Below, in pieces: positions 23,620 to 34,269 of a stretch of DNA of 64,000 nt. The first letter of the stretch is position 1. Each line of letters begins with the position of its first letter. The notes below the pieces were generated by a model. The model saw only the letters and a program-made list of their open reading frames with translations, did no database searches and was not told where the DNA came from. Position numbers and translations under genes: made by a program. The stretch comes from Cydia pomonella (Eukaryota; Arthropoda; Insecta; Lepidoptera; Tortricidae): positions 8,494,001 through 8,558,000 of the forward strand of contig NC_084703.1 of assembly GCF_033807575.1 (NCBI RefSeq). Direction: 5' to 3'.

Positions 23620-23745
23620 AGTCATTTGTTCCACAAGGGGGCAAAGTTGTTGTTTAATCCCTCGTGGTAATATTGGTACCAAAGCAAAATTGAGAGTGGA
23701 ATCCAACTTTGGTACCGAGTGAGATACTCACTGTTAAACATTACG
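23620..23745. repeat. dispersed lepidopteran repeat with GGTACC inverted motifs
   Basis: TTGTTCCACAAGGGGGCAAA and TTTAATCCCTCGTGGTAATA are familiar from many lepidopteran loci. GGTACCAAAG and CTTTGGTACC form a short inverted pair around GCAAAATTGAGAGTGG. It is non-coding. Confidence 0.45.
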
Positions 23746-23850
23746 AAAGAAATCTAAATGAACTGTATTAAATAGGTATTTATCATCCAAAATCATCACT
23801 TGTAAGTAAATTCTACCAGCCAACATGAGGAAACTCATAATTTGCATTAA

Positions 23851-24187
23851 AAATCCCTGGCAAGCTCGGCCGAATTTCACCTTCCCATACAAACGGGAGT
23901 TTCGTTCTCATTTTAAAACTACGTGTATATAATGTAATGAAACTTTGCACATACAATGACATGAGGTATAATCTAGTCCTGTAATTAGTTTATAGAGTGT
24001 TGTATGAAAAATTTAATTCGCTGTATTTTTTTACTACTCGTATGGTATCAGAAGCTACATAAACTAATTACAGGACCAGATATACCTTATCCTATTGTAA
24101 GTACAAAGTTTCAGAGCAATCTAGCCAGTTGTTTTAAAATGAGAGCGTAACTACGTTTGAATGGGGAACCGAGCTTGCTGGGAACCC
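23851..24187. mobile_element. fold-back MITE flanked by TTAA (piggyBac-like target)
   Basis: TTAA sits on both sides (23847-23850 and 24188-24191). The arms are inverted over about 150 bp: GGCAAGCTCGG / CCGAGCTTGC at the tips, TCTCATTTTAAAAC / GTTTTAAAATGAGA inside, then TCCTGTAATTAGTTTAT / ATAAACTAATTACAGGA nearest the centre. It has no coding capacity. TTAA is the obligate piggyBac target, so the element was probably moved in trans by such a transposase; the terminal bases themselves are too diverged to prove it. Confidence 0.75.
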
Positions 24188-24199
24188 TTAAATTACTTT

Positions 24200-26660
24200 G
24201 CCACTCTTGTGGATAAAATGCAACATTCTGGTCTGTTAATGAAGAATAAAGACAGCCTTCACGTGCGGATGTAGTGAAAAATATTTTGATATAAATAAAG
24301 TCAATGTTAACGTTGGACCTTTATTATTTATAGTGATGTCAAAGCATTTTTAAATTGAGTTGTATTAATCCAAACCACGCTAAACATCAAGAATATCTTA
24401 TTCGCATCAAATTAGGCTATTAAGTGGTAAATTATGTTTATTTGTATTTTACTTCCATCTGTATTCAAACTAATTCAAACCCTAGTCCACAATGCACCGA
24501 TGGTCATGTCAATAGTGAATCTGATAACTGAATCATACTTATTAAAATCCCATTTATTTCGTCAGATATTATGCGCAGAGCGATCGTTAGCATATTACCA
24601 TAATTTGACCCCGTTCGTGCATGTATTTTAAACATATTTCTTTGTTTATTTTATTTACTTATGATATTCAGGTCTGTTTACAGCTTATCAATAATTCATA
24701 TTATCGTATACCGTTTACCCTTTGCTTTAAAGGAGATCATCGATTTTGGGCCCAGAGATAAACCATCGCGTACATTTTACAGACTATTAATACGGATATA
24801 GACATAATATTGGGTGTAAATGGAACGGGAATTAGAAATAATAAAAATACATTTTATTGTTCCTTTCCGTGATTCCGTATACCTATTTTAATCGCTTAAC
24901 AAAATCGTTGATTTCCTTTGTTTTTGGTGTTTTATTTGTAAAGTTTTGCATAAACACAAAACTAGATTCTAACGCTACGCGCTATTTTGATGTGGTATCC
25001 AGGTGCCGCAATGCAACGGGTCCTTATATCGTGAAGTAGTAAGTGAAGAGTTACTGATTGCAACTAATTTTGCCCGCCACCGCAGCCCGGTATCTCTAAA
25101 GAGCCCATCTTAATAGCGTCCAAGGTCGGCATCTACTCATTCAATTCCCATTTATCCTGAAACTCGACTCCATGAATTTGCAGTTTGGCCCGTTTGACTC
25201 TTTGATCAATCAGTTATTAACTTCCAATTGATTGAAGACAAAGACAAATATACGACCGGCGAATGATTCACTTGTAATGTAGCGTCGGTCGGAATTGTAA
25301 ATGTTTACCTACATACGTACTTCGTTTAGGGAATTTCGGCTAAAGTAAACCGGCATCGCTGTGAGTCATTTAATGAAGTCATAGGCTGCACAGCCGCGTT
25401 TGCACAACACTGTGAGGTAATAATCTATTGTATTAATTACCTTATCGTCTGTTATTGTTTCTACGATCGCTTTTTTTGCGCGACTATTAATTAATTTATC
25501 AAACGTTTAGTTTTTTCTGCTAGCGGTATTCTTTATCATAAGTCCGCGGCGACATGAAACATTTATAGCCGTGATGTATAACACCAGGCATTTGTTGTGG
25601 TCATTATTGTTGATGCTTATGCTTAATTAGTATGCGCGTTTTCCACGCGTAGGCTGAAATTAAGATTATGATGAGTTCCATTGACATTAACATGTTTATG
25701 ATTACTGTGCGTATGATCTGTATATGGTACAACCTTGAGTTCCCTCGTTACAAATAAGGCGACTAATTAAATATTTGAGTTTTCCATCGTTATTTCTAGG
25801 CGGGCGTGTGGGAGTTGTGCGCAATATTCAGTTGATTTATCTTATTGTTTTACGTCTCATCTTCATCAATAAGCAATTATTATGCGCAGAGTCGAGTTAA
25901 TTGAATATTATGAAATATGTTTCTCAGTTGTGGCGTGCTTCGCAAATAACTGTTCGGGCGTAAGAAATAAGCGAAAGTGGAATGCACGCGTGATGTGATA
26001 AACGTTATGTCGAAAACTGGCAATTCAAAGACACTCAGAATGTCTTTTTACGGAGTGCAATAGACCGAATAGTAAATCTTTACTCGTGATGGAAACTCAA
26101 TACGTTACGTAAAATAATAAAAATGAACGATTTCGAATTCACTCCACTTGGAATAATTACATAAATATTCAGCAGTATTGATGGATGCCTTATAAGAAAT
26201 ATTCACGTATATTTTAATCGCATCTCGGCTGGGTTCTTACCTCTGATAGAAAGTGAAAAACAAGTAACCCGCTTGTAAAATTCAACGTTCGCATTACAAT
26301 GTAAATAGTAATAATTTGTTGGTAGGTACTAAGGTTATACATTGTATTTAATAGTCGCTAGTTGTAAACAGCCGAAGACATCTCGCTCATTCGCTAGAGA
26401 CTGCTTATCTGAGCGCATTCGACGCGTTGACCGCGCACGGGCTACCCCTTTCACTTATATTCGCATTCGACGGATCGAGCGGAACACAAGCGCGCCTTTC
26501 TCTATGTTCTCATCTCTGTCTAACGCGTGGTGGATTGTGGTGCAGCACGGGTGGTGGGCCCGCGCCCGCGCAGCGTCGCTGCCCATGACAGCAGTAGCGC
26601 TGTTCCCTCGGCTACATCCGCACGGAACCGTCTGACTACGTCGCGCTCGGATGCGCTACA
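24200..26660. other. non-coding upstream region of module C
   Basis: No gene was found. From about 26340 GC and CpG content rises sharply up to the exon at 26668. This is consistent with a 5' UTR and promoter, but no TATA box or initiator could be assigned with confidence. Confidence 0.4.
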
Positions 26661-26667
26661 ATCTAAA

Positions 26668-27222
26668 ATGAAGTCCAAACCGTCACATTACGTTGACGCA
26701 CCGTTCAGACCTTGGCCTCCGCTTTCCCGCCAGGCGCAACCCAATTTTTACTTCAGACCGCCGGATCCAATGGATTTAAGGAATTTCAAAACATCATCAT
26801 CCAAAGGTTCTACATACTCGGATTTCTCCGGGATGAGCGCGTACAGCAATAAGTCTCGCGACTATTATTTCTTATCTCCGAGCTACAGATCAGCCGGAGC
26901 ACCCACACCGAGTCACTCGGATCTGTACAGTAGGGAGAGACCTCCGCGTCAGCTGCGACACCCTAACCCGGCACCGGCGGCGGCCTGCCCGTGTAGCCGC
27001 TCGCGATCGCTTGAGGACGTTCGTACAGATGTTGTTACCGAGTGGGAAGATGACGACGAAAATGGCAATCGAATTGTTGCTCCTGCAACTAAATTTAACC
27101 GCGCATCCTACAAAAGTAACACCTCTTTCCAAAAGCAAGGATTCTTCAGTCGTCACTCCATGGAAAATTTAGTCGACAAACCTCCACAACTGCTGCCCCC
27201 CAAACGCGTCTCCGCCTTCCAG
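26668..27222 (+). CDS. alternative first coding exon (module C), Ser/Pro-rich
   Basis: The ATG at 26668 (TCTAAAATGA, A at -3) opens 185 codons ending at the donor CCAG|GTAATT in phase 0. The peptide starts MKSKPSHYVDAPFRPW, contains a Ser/Tyr-rich patch (SFGMSAYSNKSRDYYF-like, residues about 50-75), a Cys-Pro patch (AAACPCSRSRSLEDV), an acidic patch (EWEDDDENG) and ends SRHSMENLVDKPPQLLPPKR then VSAFQ. No known domain; it is probably disordered. The frame is open back to the stop at 26521, so an internal exon with a weak upstream acceptor is possible, but the CpG-rich surroundings favour a separate first exon. Its phase 0 end fits the WD40 exon at 43262. Confidence 0.72.
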
Positions 27223-29375
27223 GTAATTGAGCTAACTTTCTATCTTGGCTATGATGCCGTTGTAGTAGCCTGTATCTCAACGACTACAGTGATGTGTCTT
27301 TTCATAGAAGGGAATTTGCAGTGTGATAATTTAAAAGTTGTTAAACTGTAACTGTGTCGATTTAAAATGTATTTATGCGGACTTTCTAGGCTCGAATATC
27401 TGATTATCATTACTTGATTGACGCTCAGCGAAGTTAGAGTTTGTGACGCTATTGCGAATGATGTCTTAAGTATAGTGTGTAAATACTATGGAGATGAATT
27501 TGTACAGTGTTGTGTTTACGGAACATCGGCACAATGTTTGGTCGAGTGCTATGGGAATGGGAATCAAGAGCTGCGCCGGGCAGGCCCCGTTCAGCTCCGG
27601 TGAACCGAGACACTCCGTCCTGCGCGTAACGGATGTTCGATACTTGATTTTAAATCAAATAATATACTAAGTACAATACGTTAACGTGAATCCAAATCAT
27701 TTTCATTTATCTATGAACTTACATCACTATAATGTGTGTACATAAGTGTGAATTCAGGTTTTCGGGTAATTCGAACACTTTTTGTTCTAGGTGTTACTCA
27801 ACGTTGCAATGCGAGTGTGAATTCTTTTGTGTCGTAATATCTTGTTTAGATATGTTTTAATTATTATTGTGAGCGGAATCTAGATAGTGAATTGTATCGT
27901 GCACCTTTTTACGGTCGGTTTGTTCGGATGGGATCGTGTGATTTATTCCGGGTACCTGGCTTGTTTTCACCCTCGCGTGTTTCCTGCTACGTGACTCGGT
28001 CGCAGGAAATCCTGTAATAGATTCAGAACGGCTCTTTTATTATCGAGTTGTGATACGAAATCTTCCTAATACCGCCCTGTATTGATCATCCGGCCGACCG
28101 ACATTAGCACCCGCCTACGAGAATCGGACGAGCAAATTAGAAAACTCTTACCCAATGCGACATCCGAAGCGAATTTACAAATTTGTTTTATAACACGAAT
28201 TTGAATAATGCCTCGTCATCTTACATAAACCTCACGTAACTGTGCATTATGGGTTCCGTATTTGAGACGATTACTAAAAATTCAAATTCATAAACTAAAA
28301 ACTAATGGTATTCGCAATTTCACATGCAAATACCCTATAATGAAGACCATATGTATGTCTTCGATTTTATGATGAAAAGGATAAATTATACATGTGCTCA
28401 TAGTTTTTATATAAGAGTGTCCGTTAGAAATGTAACGCAATGTGTAATTAAGATTTTTTTAACTTCAAGCGGTGATGTATTGAAGCGTGGCTTATAAGCA
28501 ACAACACATGCTTATCAACTCGATTTTACATTTCTAATCTCTATTGAGTGCTATGAGTTACTTAGGAAAAAACCAAACGATCACCTGTTATTTAAAGTTT
28601 TATGACGGCAATAATTGCTTGTCACCTAACACAATCATGCCAGTCACCGCTTATGGGCAAACGTTAGTCATATCTTCTAATAACGCGGATGATGCGAACA
28701 AAAATAACACTACACTTGTGAAAAGTGACCTAACATTGGTTGCGTCGTTATTTTAAAGAGGTCTCACAAATCATTAAGTTACATAAAGGAAGCTAGAGTT
28801 TTAAAATTGAATTAACACGGGTCGTTTAGAATCTTGACCTGTAATTTGGAATCAAAGGCCGTTTCCTTAATCGTTTCAGCTTCGAATTCTATTTGCGTAC
28901 CGTAGCGGACGGTTGACATTTGAATTTACTGATTTTAGTAATTTCGTTTTATTTTTATATAAATAAAACGTGATCGAAGAGACTGTAGTTCGTGTTAGAA
29001 ACTTAATGAAATTATATTTTCACAATAATTAATTTGCTTCTGAAAATATTTAGATTCTTATGTATTATATCAAGTAACCGTCGGTATCTCAATTTGGAGA
29101 AACAATGCAGGGAATCTAACAAAGAACGCAATTAAATCAAAGAACAAAACGACGTTAAATTCTTCTTTCTTTACTCAATGAAATTAGGAAATTGTCATTT
29201 AGTAAAACAGAAAATAAAGTCTTATTATGCAAGATTTATATTGAAACGATACATTTTAGTACATCTAACAAGATTTACATGTTTATAATCACAATTTATG
29301 TAATAGATGTACTGTTTATTAATTATCATTAATAATGAAGACACTAAGTATTTTACACTGTGTTTTTTTTTCGTT
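27223..29375. other. intron-like non-coding sequence
   Basis: It begins at the donor of module C. Only short unsupported frames are present. The stretch just after the exon (27223-27660) stays fairly GC-rich, but no second donor or acceptor pair keeps a convincing frame. Confidence 0.4.
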
Positions 29376-29385
29376 CATTTCAAGG

Positions 29386-30407
29386 ATTTGTTAGATGAGT
29401 TTCCCAAACGCAGTTATTCCTTGCAGCTAATTTTCTTTTCGCATTTTTTCCCGAAAGCGATTATCCTAGTCACTTTTTTGTCCGGCAGCTTATTTTTACA
29501 GTCGCTTTGCTTCTCTTTCTGATATTTTTTTGTCTGAATTTTAACCTGCAGTTAATTTCTGAATTCTTTTTTTTCCTTGTTGTTTTTTTCCGTAGCTATA
29601 TTTCCTAAACGTTTTCTCCCACCAGAGGTGTGTGGGGTCGAATAGTCGATTTGAAAATGTTAAAAATAATCATAATACTTTAAATGAATAAAGGGAAGGG
29701 AATCATTTTTTTTAATTTGTTTAGAATCCATAAGTATTAATTTTCTAATGTATGTTGTTGCGGACAAGAACAAGAGGTATGGTCAATTACAAAAATATGG
29801 ATACAATCAGAACGCTATAAATATGTATACACAACCTCATTGTCCTCATTAAGGTAGTGTATTTTTGACACGTCGATATTTTGTATCGATATAACATTTG
29901 CAGCTGACCGTACAGGATTTGATTTTTGTTATGAAAATAAATATATTTAACAACACATCACTGTTGTGGAAATACAAATGTGAAAAGTTGAACAAAACTT
30001 TTAGATAGGTATACAGGTTATGATATTTGCAGTTAGATAATCTTGATCTAATTATTCTATTAGGATTCCGGACAAAATAACTAAATAACTTTATATTTAC
30101 CGAGAAACTTACTTAATATATGTTCTAAGGAATTATAACAAAACGAATAAAACAAAACACGTTCGTAAACAAATGCAAGCATGTTAAAAATTGCTTTAGG
30201 GAAATATTGCGAGCAATAAATAAACTACAGAGTAATAAAACGAATCTGAAAAAATGCGTTTATGAACAAATGCGGTCATGAAAGTCGCTACTGGAAAATA
30301 GTAAGACAGGGAAATTTAAAAAGTGGGAAAATTTGCGACTATGAATAACGGCGAAAAGAAAATTAGCTGCAAGGAATAACTGCGTTTGGGAAACTCATCT
30401 AACAAAT
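29386..30407. mobile_element. 1.02 kb element with long inverted ends and 10-bp target duplication (MULE-like)
   Basis: CATTTCAAGG flanks both sides exactly (29376-29385 and 30408-30417). The ends are inverted: ATTTGTTAGATGAGTTTCCC at 29386 and its complement at 30388-30407, continuing as an almost perfect match through AAACGCAGTTATTCCTTGC and AGCTAATTTTCTTTTCGC, about 58 bp in all. Further in, short motifs (AGTCGC, TTTCCC) recur in both arms. There is no transposase frame; the interior is AT-rich. Target duplications of 9-10 bp with long inverted ends are characteristic of Mutator-like elements and Drosophila FB fold-back elements; the assignment is inference. Confidence 0.8.
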
Positions 30408-30981
30408 CATTTCAAGGGTGCATTCGAGAGCTTAAATAAAGTAAATTTCTCAAAGGCACTGGTATTCTAACTAACTCCATTTAGGAGATAATAAATAATT
30501 TATTTTTATCTTATAATGCTCTTACGAGCATCTACACTTGCCTTAGGGCCGGTTTACATATTGATAAGTGTTTAGAACGAGTGTGTACATTTGCTACTAG
30601 TACTTTCGAAATGTCATTGATATGTCACAGTATTCAATTGTTTGGTTGAATTAAATGTAAATGCCCGTGTTACAACAACGCTATATACAACATTTAATTA
30701 CTTTTTATAAAAATAAAAAACATGAATAAATTATTTTTATTAACTATGCCATTTAGTTTCGTTAAACGTACTTAATCATACCCCGGAGTTGACGGAATTC
30801 AATAAAAACACGGTGTAGATGTTCTATGACCTCCTACATAAACCGAGTGGTATAAAGTTAAGTGCGTGAGTTACACTTTCTAATGCGAGTCGCAAGTTTG
30901 GCCGAAATCGTACTATTACCTAATGTCAGTCAAGTTGTATCGGATTCAAAGAATATCGAAGTGGAAGCGGTTAAGCGATTT

Positions 30982-31055
30982 GACGTCGATCGATCGGATT
31001 GGTCTAGTAGAAACTATCGATCGACGTCGACAGTTCCATTCTACCATCGATCGAT
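30982..31055. repeat. interlocked ATCGATCGA palindromes
   Basis: GACGTCGATCGAT (30982-30994) is inverted at 31016-31028, and a further AATCGATCGATGG-type segment at 31044-31056 can pair with itself or with the first two. Several alternative hairpins are thus possible within 75 bp. Probably a MITE remnant. Confidence 0.6.
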
Positions 31056-31728
31056 TGGTGTGGCAACACCCTAACACTAATTAGTCCGTCAAAACAGATT
31101 CGCAAACCCTCTTAATATCGCTTCACTAGTGAGCGCTACTGAGTTTCTGCCTTTGGGGTGCCGTTCAGTCTGTAAGTAATCTTCAGCTTCTTCTAAGGGA
31201 AGGTTGTCCATGCTCAATCGACGCACTGATGAGTGTTAAATACATATATCGCCCACAGCTTTATTCGATAGACAACTGAAATTTTTAACCTAATTGCAAC
31301 CACTACGATCAAATATGGTATGGTGTAAGAGCTCGTATTTTTGTGGTTCACACTGGGATGATTACAGTTTATATAAACAACGTCACATAACGTTGTAGGT
31401 GGTCAGCGAAGTGACCAGTAAACCCAAACCAAGGTGTGATATTTGACAATGACACAGGAAGGTTAAGTGCATTGAGACAACAACGTACACTGTAACTGTA
31501 AACTATTATCTGCAATTTTGGATGGATTTTCGAAATGGGCAAACGTATGGAAAATCTCGCAACAAAATGATGTTCTAACACTGTTTACTGTCAACATGAG
31601 CAAAGATCTTTAATCACCAGGACGAAAAAGGCAAATAATTTGTATATTTAACAATGAACATATTTGTAAGTTTATGGTGTTTTATGAGTTTCTGACTTGA
31701 AATAAACGGTTATGTAGCATATTTTCTT

Positions 31729-32628
31729 AAATCAAATATCCTAAGTATGAAATTCCTAAAGATAACATAGAAAATGAAAATGTCTAATGTAGGCAATTCA
31801 TGAAGATGCATATCCTTATACACTTATAATCGAACGATCTCATTTTCGAAAATCAATATTCTTTTGTACAAAATGCCTAATGAGAATAATTTGAAAGTTA
31901 ATATGTCTAGTGCTCAAAATAGCTATGTTCAATAAGCCTAATGAGAATGACAATACTTTGAAAGTCAATATGTCTAGTGCTCAAAATAGCTGCGTATAAA
32001 AAGCCTAATGACGTACCTTGAAACTCAATATTTCCGTGAACATTTCCTTCTTACCCTGAGTAACGCCTTTCCCGCTACGCGGGGCTCCTGTTTCTGGGCG
32101 GTTTGCCTTTCGGGCATCTGAAGCTACCCAATGAATCTAACCTATCTACTTACCTATTGATTTAGTGTGCCGTCCCTGAAAACATTACAGTTTGGGAAAA
32201 AAGCATAGGTAGGTAGGTAGATTAGGTTCGTGGTGAGATGCGTAAATGCATTTACCCCTGCGTCAAAAAAAATGTTTTTGGAAAAGAAATAGTGCATCTC
32301 TATCTATAGAGTACGTAGGTATCCCAAACAAAACATAAATATGAAAAATAAGCATAGTTCTCATGGACGATCAAAAGTCGTGATATTAAATAAAATAATC
32401 AGTTTCGTAAGTTACAGACTCTTTAAACTAAGGTCAGCTAAACTTAGGACATATGTCGTTGCAAATTTTGCAATTTATACATTTTAAACTTAGGTCAACT
32501 GGATGTAGGAAAAAAGTCGTTAGTATTTTCGTGCACTAGTAGTATTTTACTTTAGACATTTAAAAAAATAGGTTGATTAGCCGTAGCACATGTATCTTTA
32601 GGAATTTCGAACTTAGGATATTTGATTT
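31729..32628. mobile_element. 0.9 kb non-autonomous element with 36-bp inverted ends
   Basis: The left end AAATCAAATATCCTAAG (31729 on) through ATTCCTAAAGATA (to 31764) is inverted at 32593-32628 with only two mismatches in 36. Inside the left half a ~70-bp unit (GCCTAATGAGAAT ... ATATGTCTAGTGCTCAAAAT) is tandemly repeated at about 31874 and 31940, with a third partial unit to about 32025. The right half carries AACTTAGG/AACTAAGG motifs on the opposite strand. The centre has GC-rich sequence and a stem (ACCTATCTACTTACCTAT / ATAGGTAGGTAGGTAG). No transposase is present. Confidence 0.65.
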
Positions 32629-32639
32629 TAGAAATTATG

Positions 32640-34015
32640 TTACATAACCGAATAAACGATATTATTATTTATGGAGGTAAAGTTGTTATTGAGTGTAAGA
32701 AGTCGTCTTATTCTGACAGATATTGTAAATCTATCTGTAGACATTTTATATTTACGGAATCCTAAATTTGTTCCGTGTTACGTGACTTATCCGAATCCGT
32801 AGCACTCATTTACTGGCCGGTGTTGAATGGCGAGGACATTTGTAAACAACTTTCTTGCCCAAATCAATTCAAACTCGAATCGAAACTGTTACAAGCAATG
32901 TTCCGATTACGATTTCGTACAGTTTATGCGGTTAGTTAGTTTTGATCGAGAAAAACCTGATTGAGGAATGTGAATATATGAAACTGGAGTGTTGGCGATT
33001 ACTAGAGCTGATTTTGCTTACATAATTGACAGCCACTTACTTGGCAACTGCACTTTACTGTTAGCGTAAAAAATAATGAGTGAACAAAGTATTCATAAAT
33101 AACTCGACGCGTTCTCTCTCATAGAAATAAAGTCATCCTGGCTAGTGAATGGATATGACACACAATAGAAAGTGGGATACGTGTAAACACATTAACCCTT
33201 ATTTATCCTTAATTACGCACTTTAAAACTTTTATTTCTATTCGTTTTTAGTTAAAATGCCTGTATCACTTAGTACAAAGTCATTTTAGTCTGCCTTTGGA
33301 GGTTGGTAATTTGGATCATAGCCAGCAGTAGTCAAGACATCGCACATAGTCCCGTCGGTTCCGAATCGTTAAAACCTTAAAAAAAAAACGACTTCAAAAA
33401 GAATAAATAAAAATATTATTTCTTTTACCGGTCAATATGAAGATCTGAATGAATTTCTACCTACTGTTAATTTGCGGCGTCATGCAAAAAATTCCAGATA
33501 AGGGTCGGTGTCTTGCATTAGATAAGGGTCGGTTGGTTTTTTTAATATGTTAATATTGACAAAATGATCTTGTTCTTAAATTCAAGTTTTTGTCTTGTAA
33601 GCACACAGAGTTATTATCAAATACTTGAAAAACCAAGAAATTATCGTATCTTGTTTTGATTTTATCGATTATTCCTACTAAAAACTTATGATATGGCAAA
33701 AGTCACTAAATTTTAAGTATGAACAAAGTAGATGGTTTAAAGAATCTAAATTTGCATCAAAATAAGTGGGGTTTGGTCTACATTGTCCTCTTTTAAATAA
33801 TAGTCAAACCTTATAGGTTGGGACCCTAAATAAAATTCAGCCATCTTAAAAAATATTTACGAAATTATTTTTATTGTTCAGTTTCCGTTAAAAATTCTAA
33901 TTAGTCATCGTTGAATTAACGATGAAATCATTTCGCAAAATTTGAACTAGGTACAAATATTTTCTTTCTGTTATGTTATCTTAAATTTTACTTTAAGTAC
34001 AGTCACCTAAAATAA
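32640..34015. other. non-coding, nothing recognised
   Basis: AT-rich sequence with no exon-like frame, no long inverted repeat and no repeat family that I recognise. Confidence 0.35.
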
Positions 34016-34019
34016 TATG

Positions 34020-34260
34020 TTACTCTTCGAAGGACGCAATAATACACGCACTTATAAGCTCCACAAATAACATGGTAGGTGTGTCTTACTAATCTGTCAA
34101 TGTATGGCTGATATGTCTGCCGGAGATCTGTCCCTAAAAATTACGGTCGGATGCCAACTGCAGCTGCGTTACTGTTGCGGCGTCGTTATTGCCGCCACTG
34201 CATCTGTCAAATTTCTTGATAAAATTAGTGACGGATGAAACGTCACAATTTTAAGGCGCG
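34020..34260 (-). repeat. dispersed repeat, copy inverted relative to 38190-38320
   Basis: AACTGCAGCTGCGTTACTG then TTGCGGCGTCGTTATTGCCG and TCTGTCAAATTT match the reverse complement of 38190-38320. The GC-rich core stands out in AT-rich surroundings. It is non-coding. Confidence 0.55.
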
Positions 34261-34269
34261 GTGTATAGT

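Noticed and set aside
26342..26635. Frame upstream of module C on the + strand
   Set aside because: Arg-rich peptide from a CpG-rich stretch, in a different frame from the exon and unsupported by splice sites; more likely 5' UTR or promoter.
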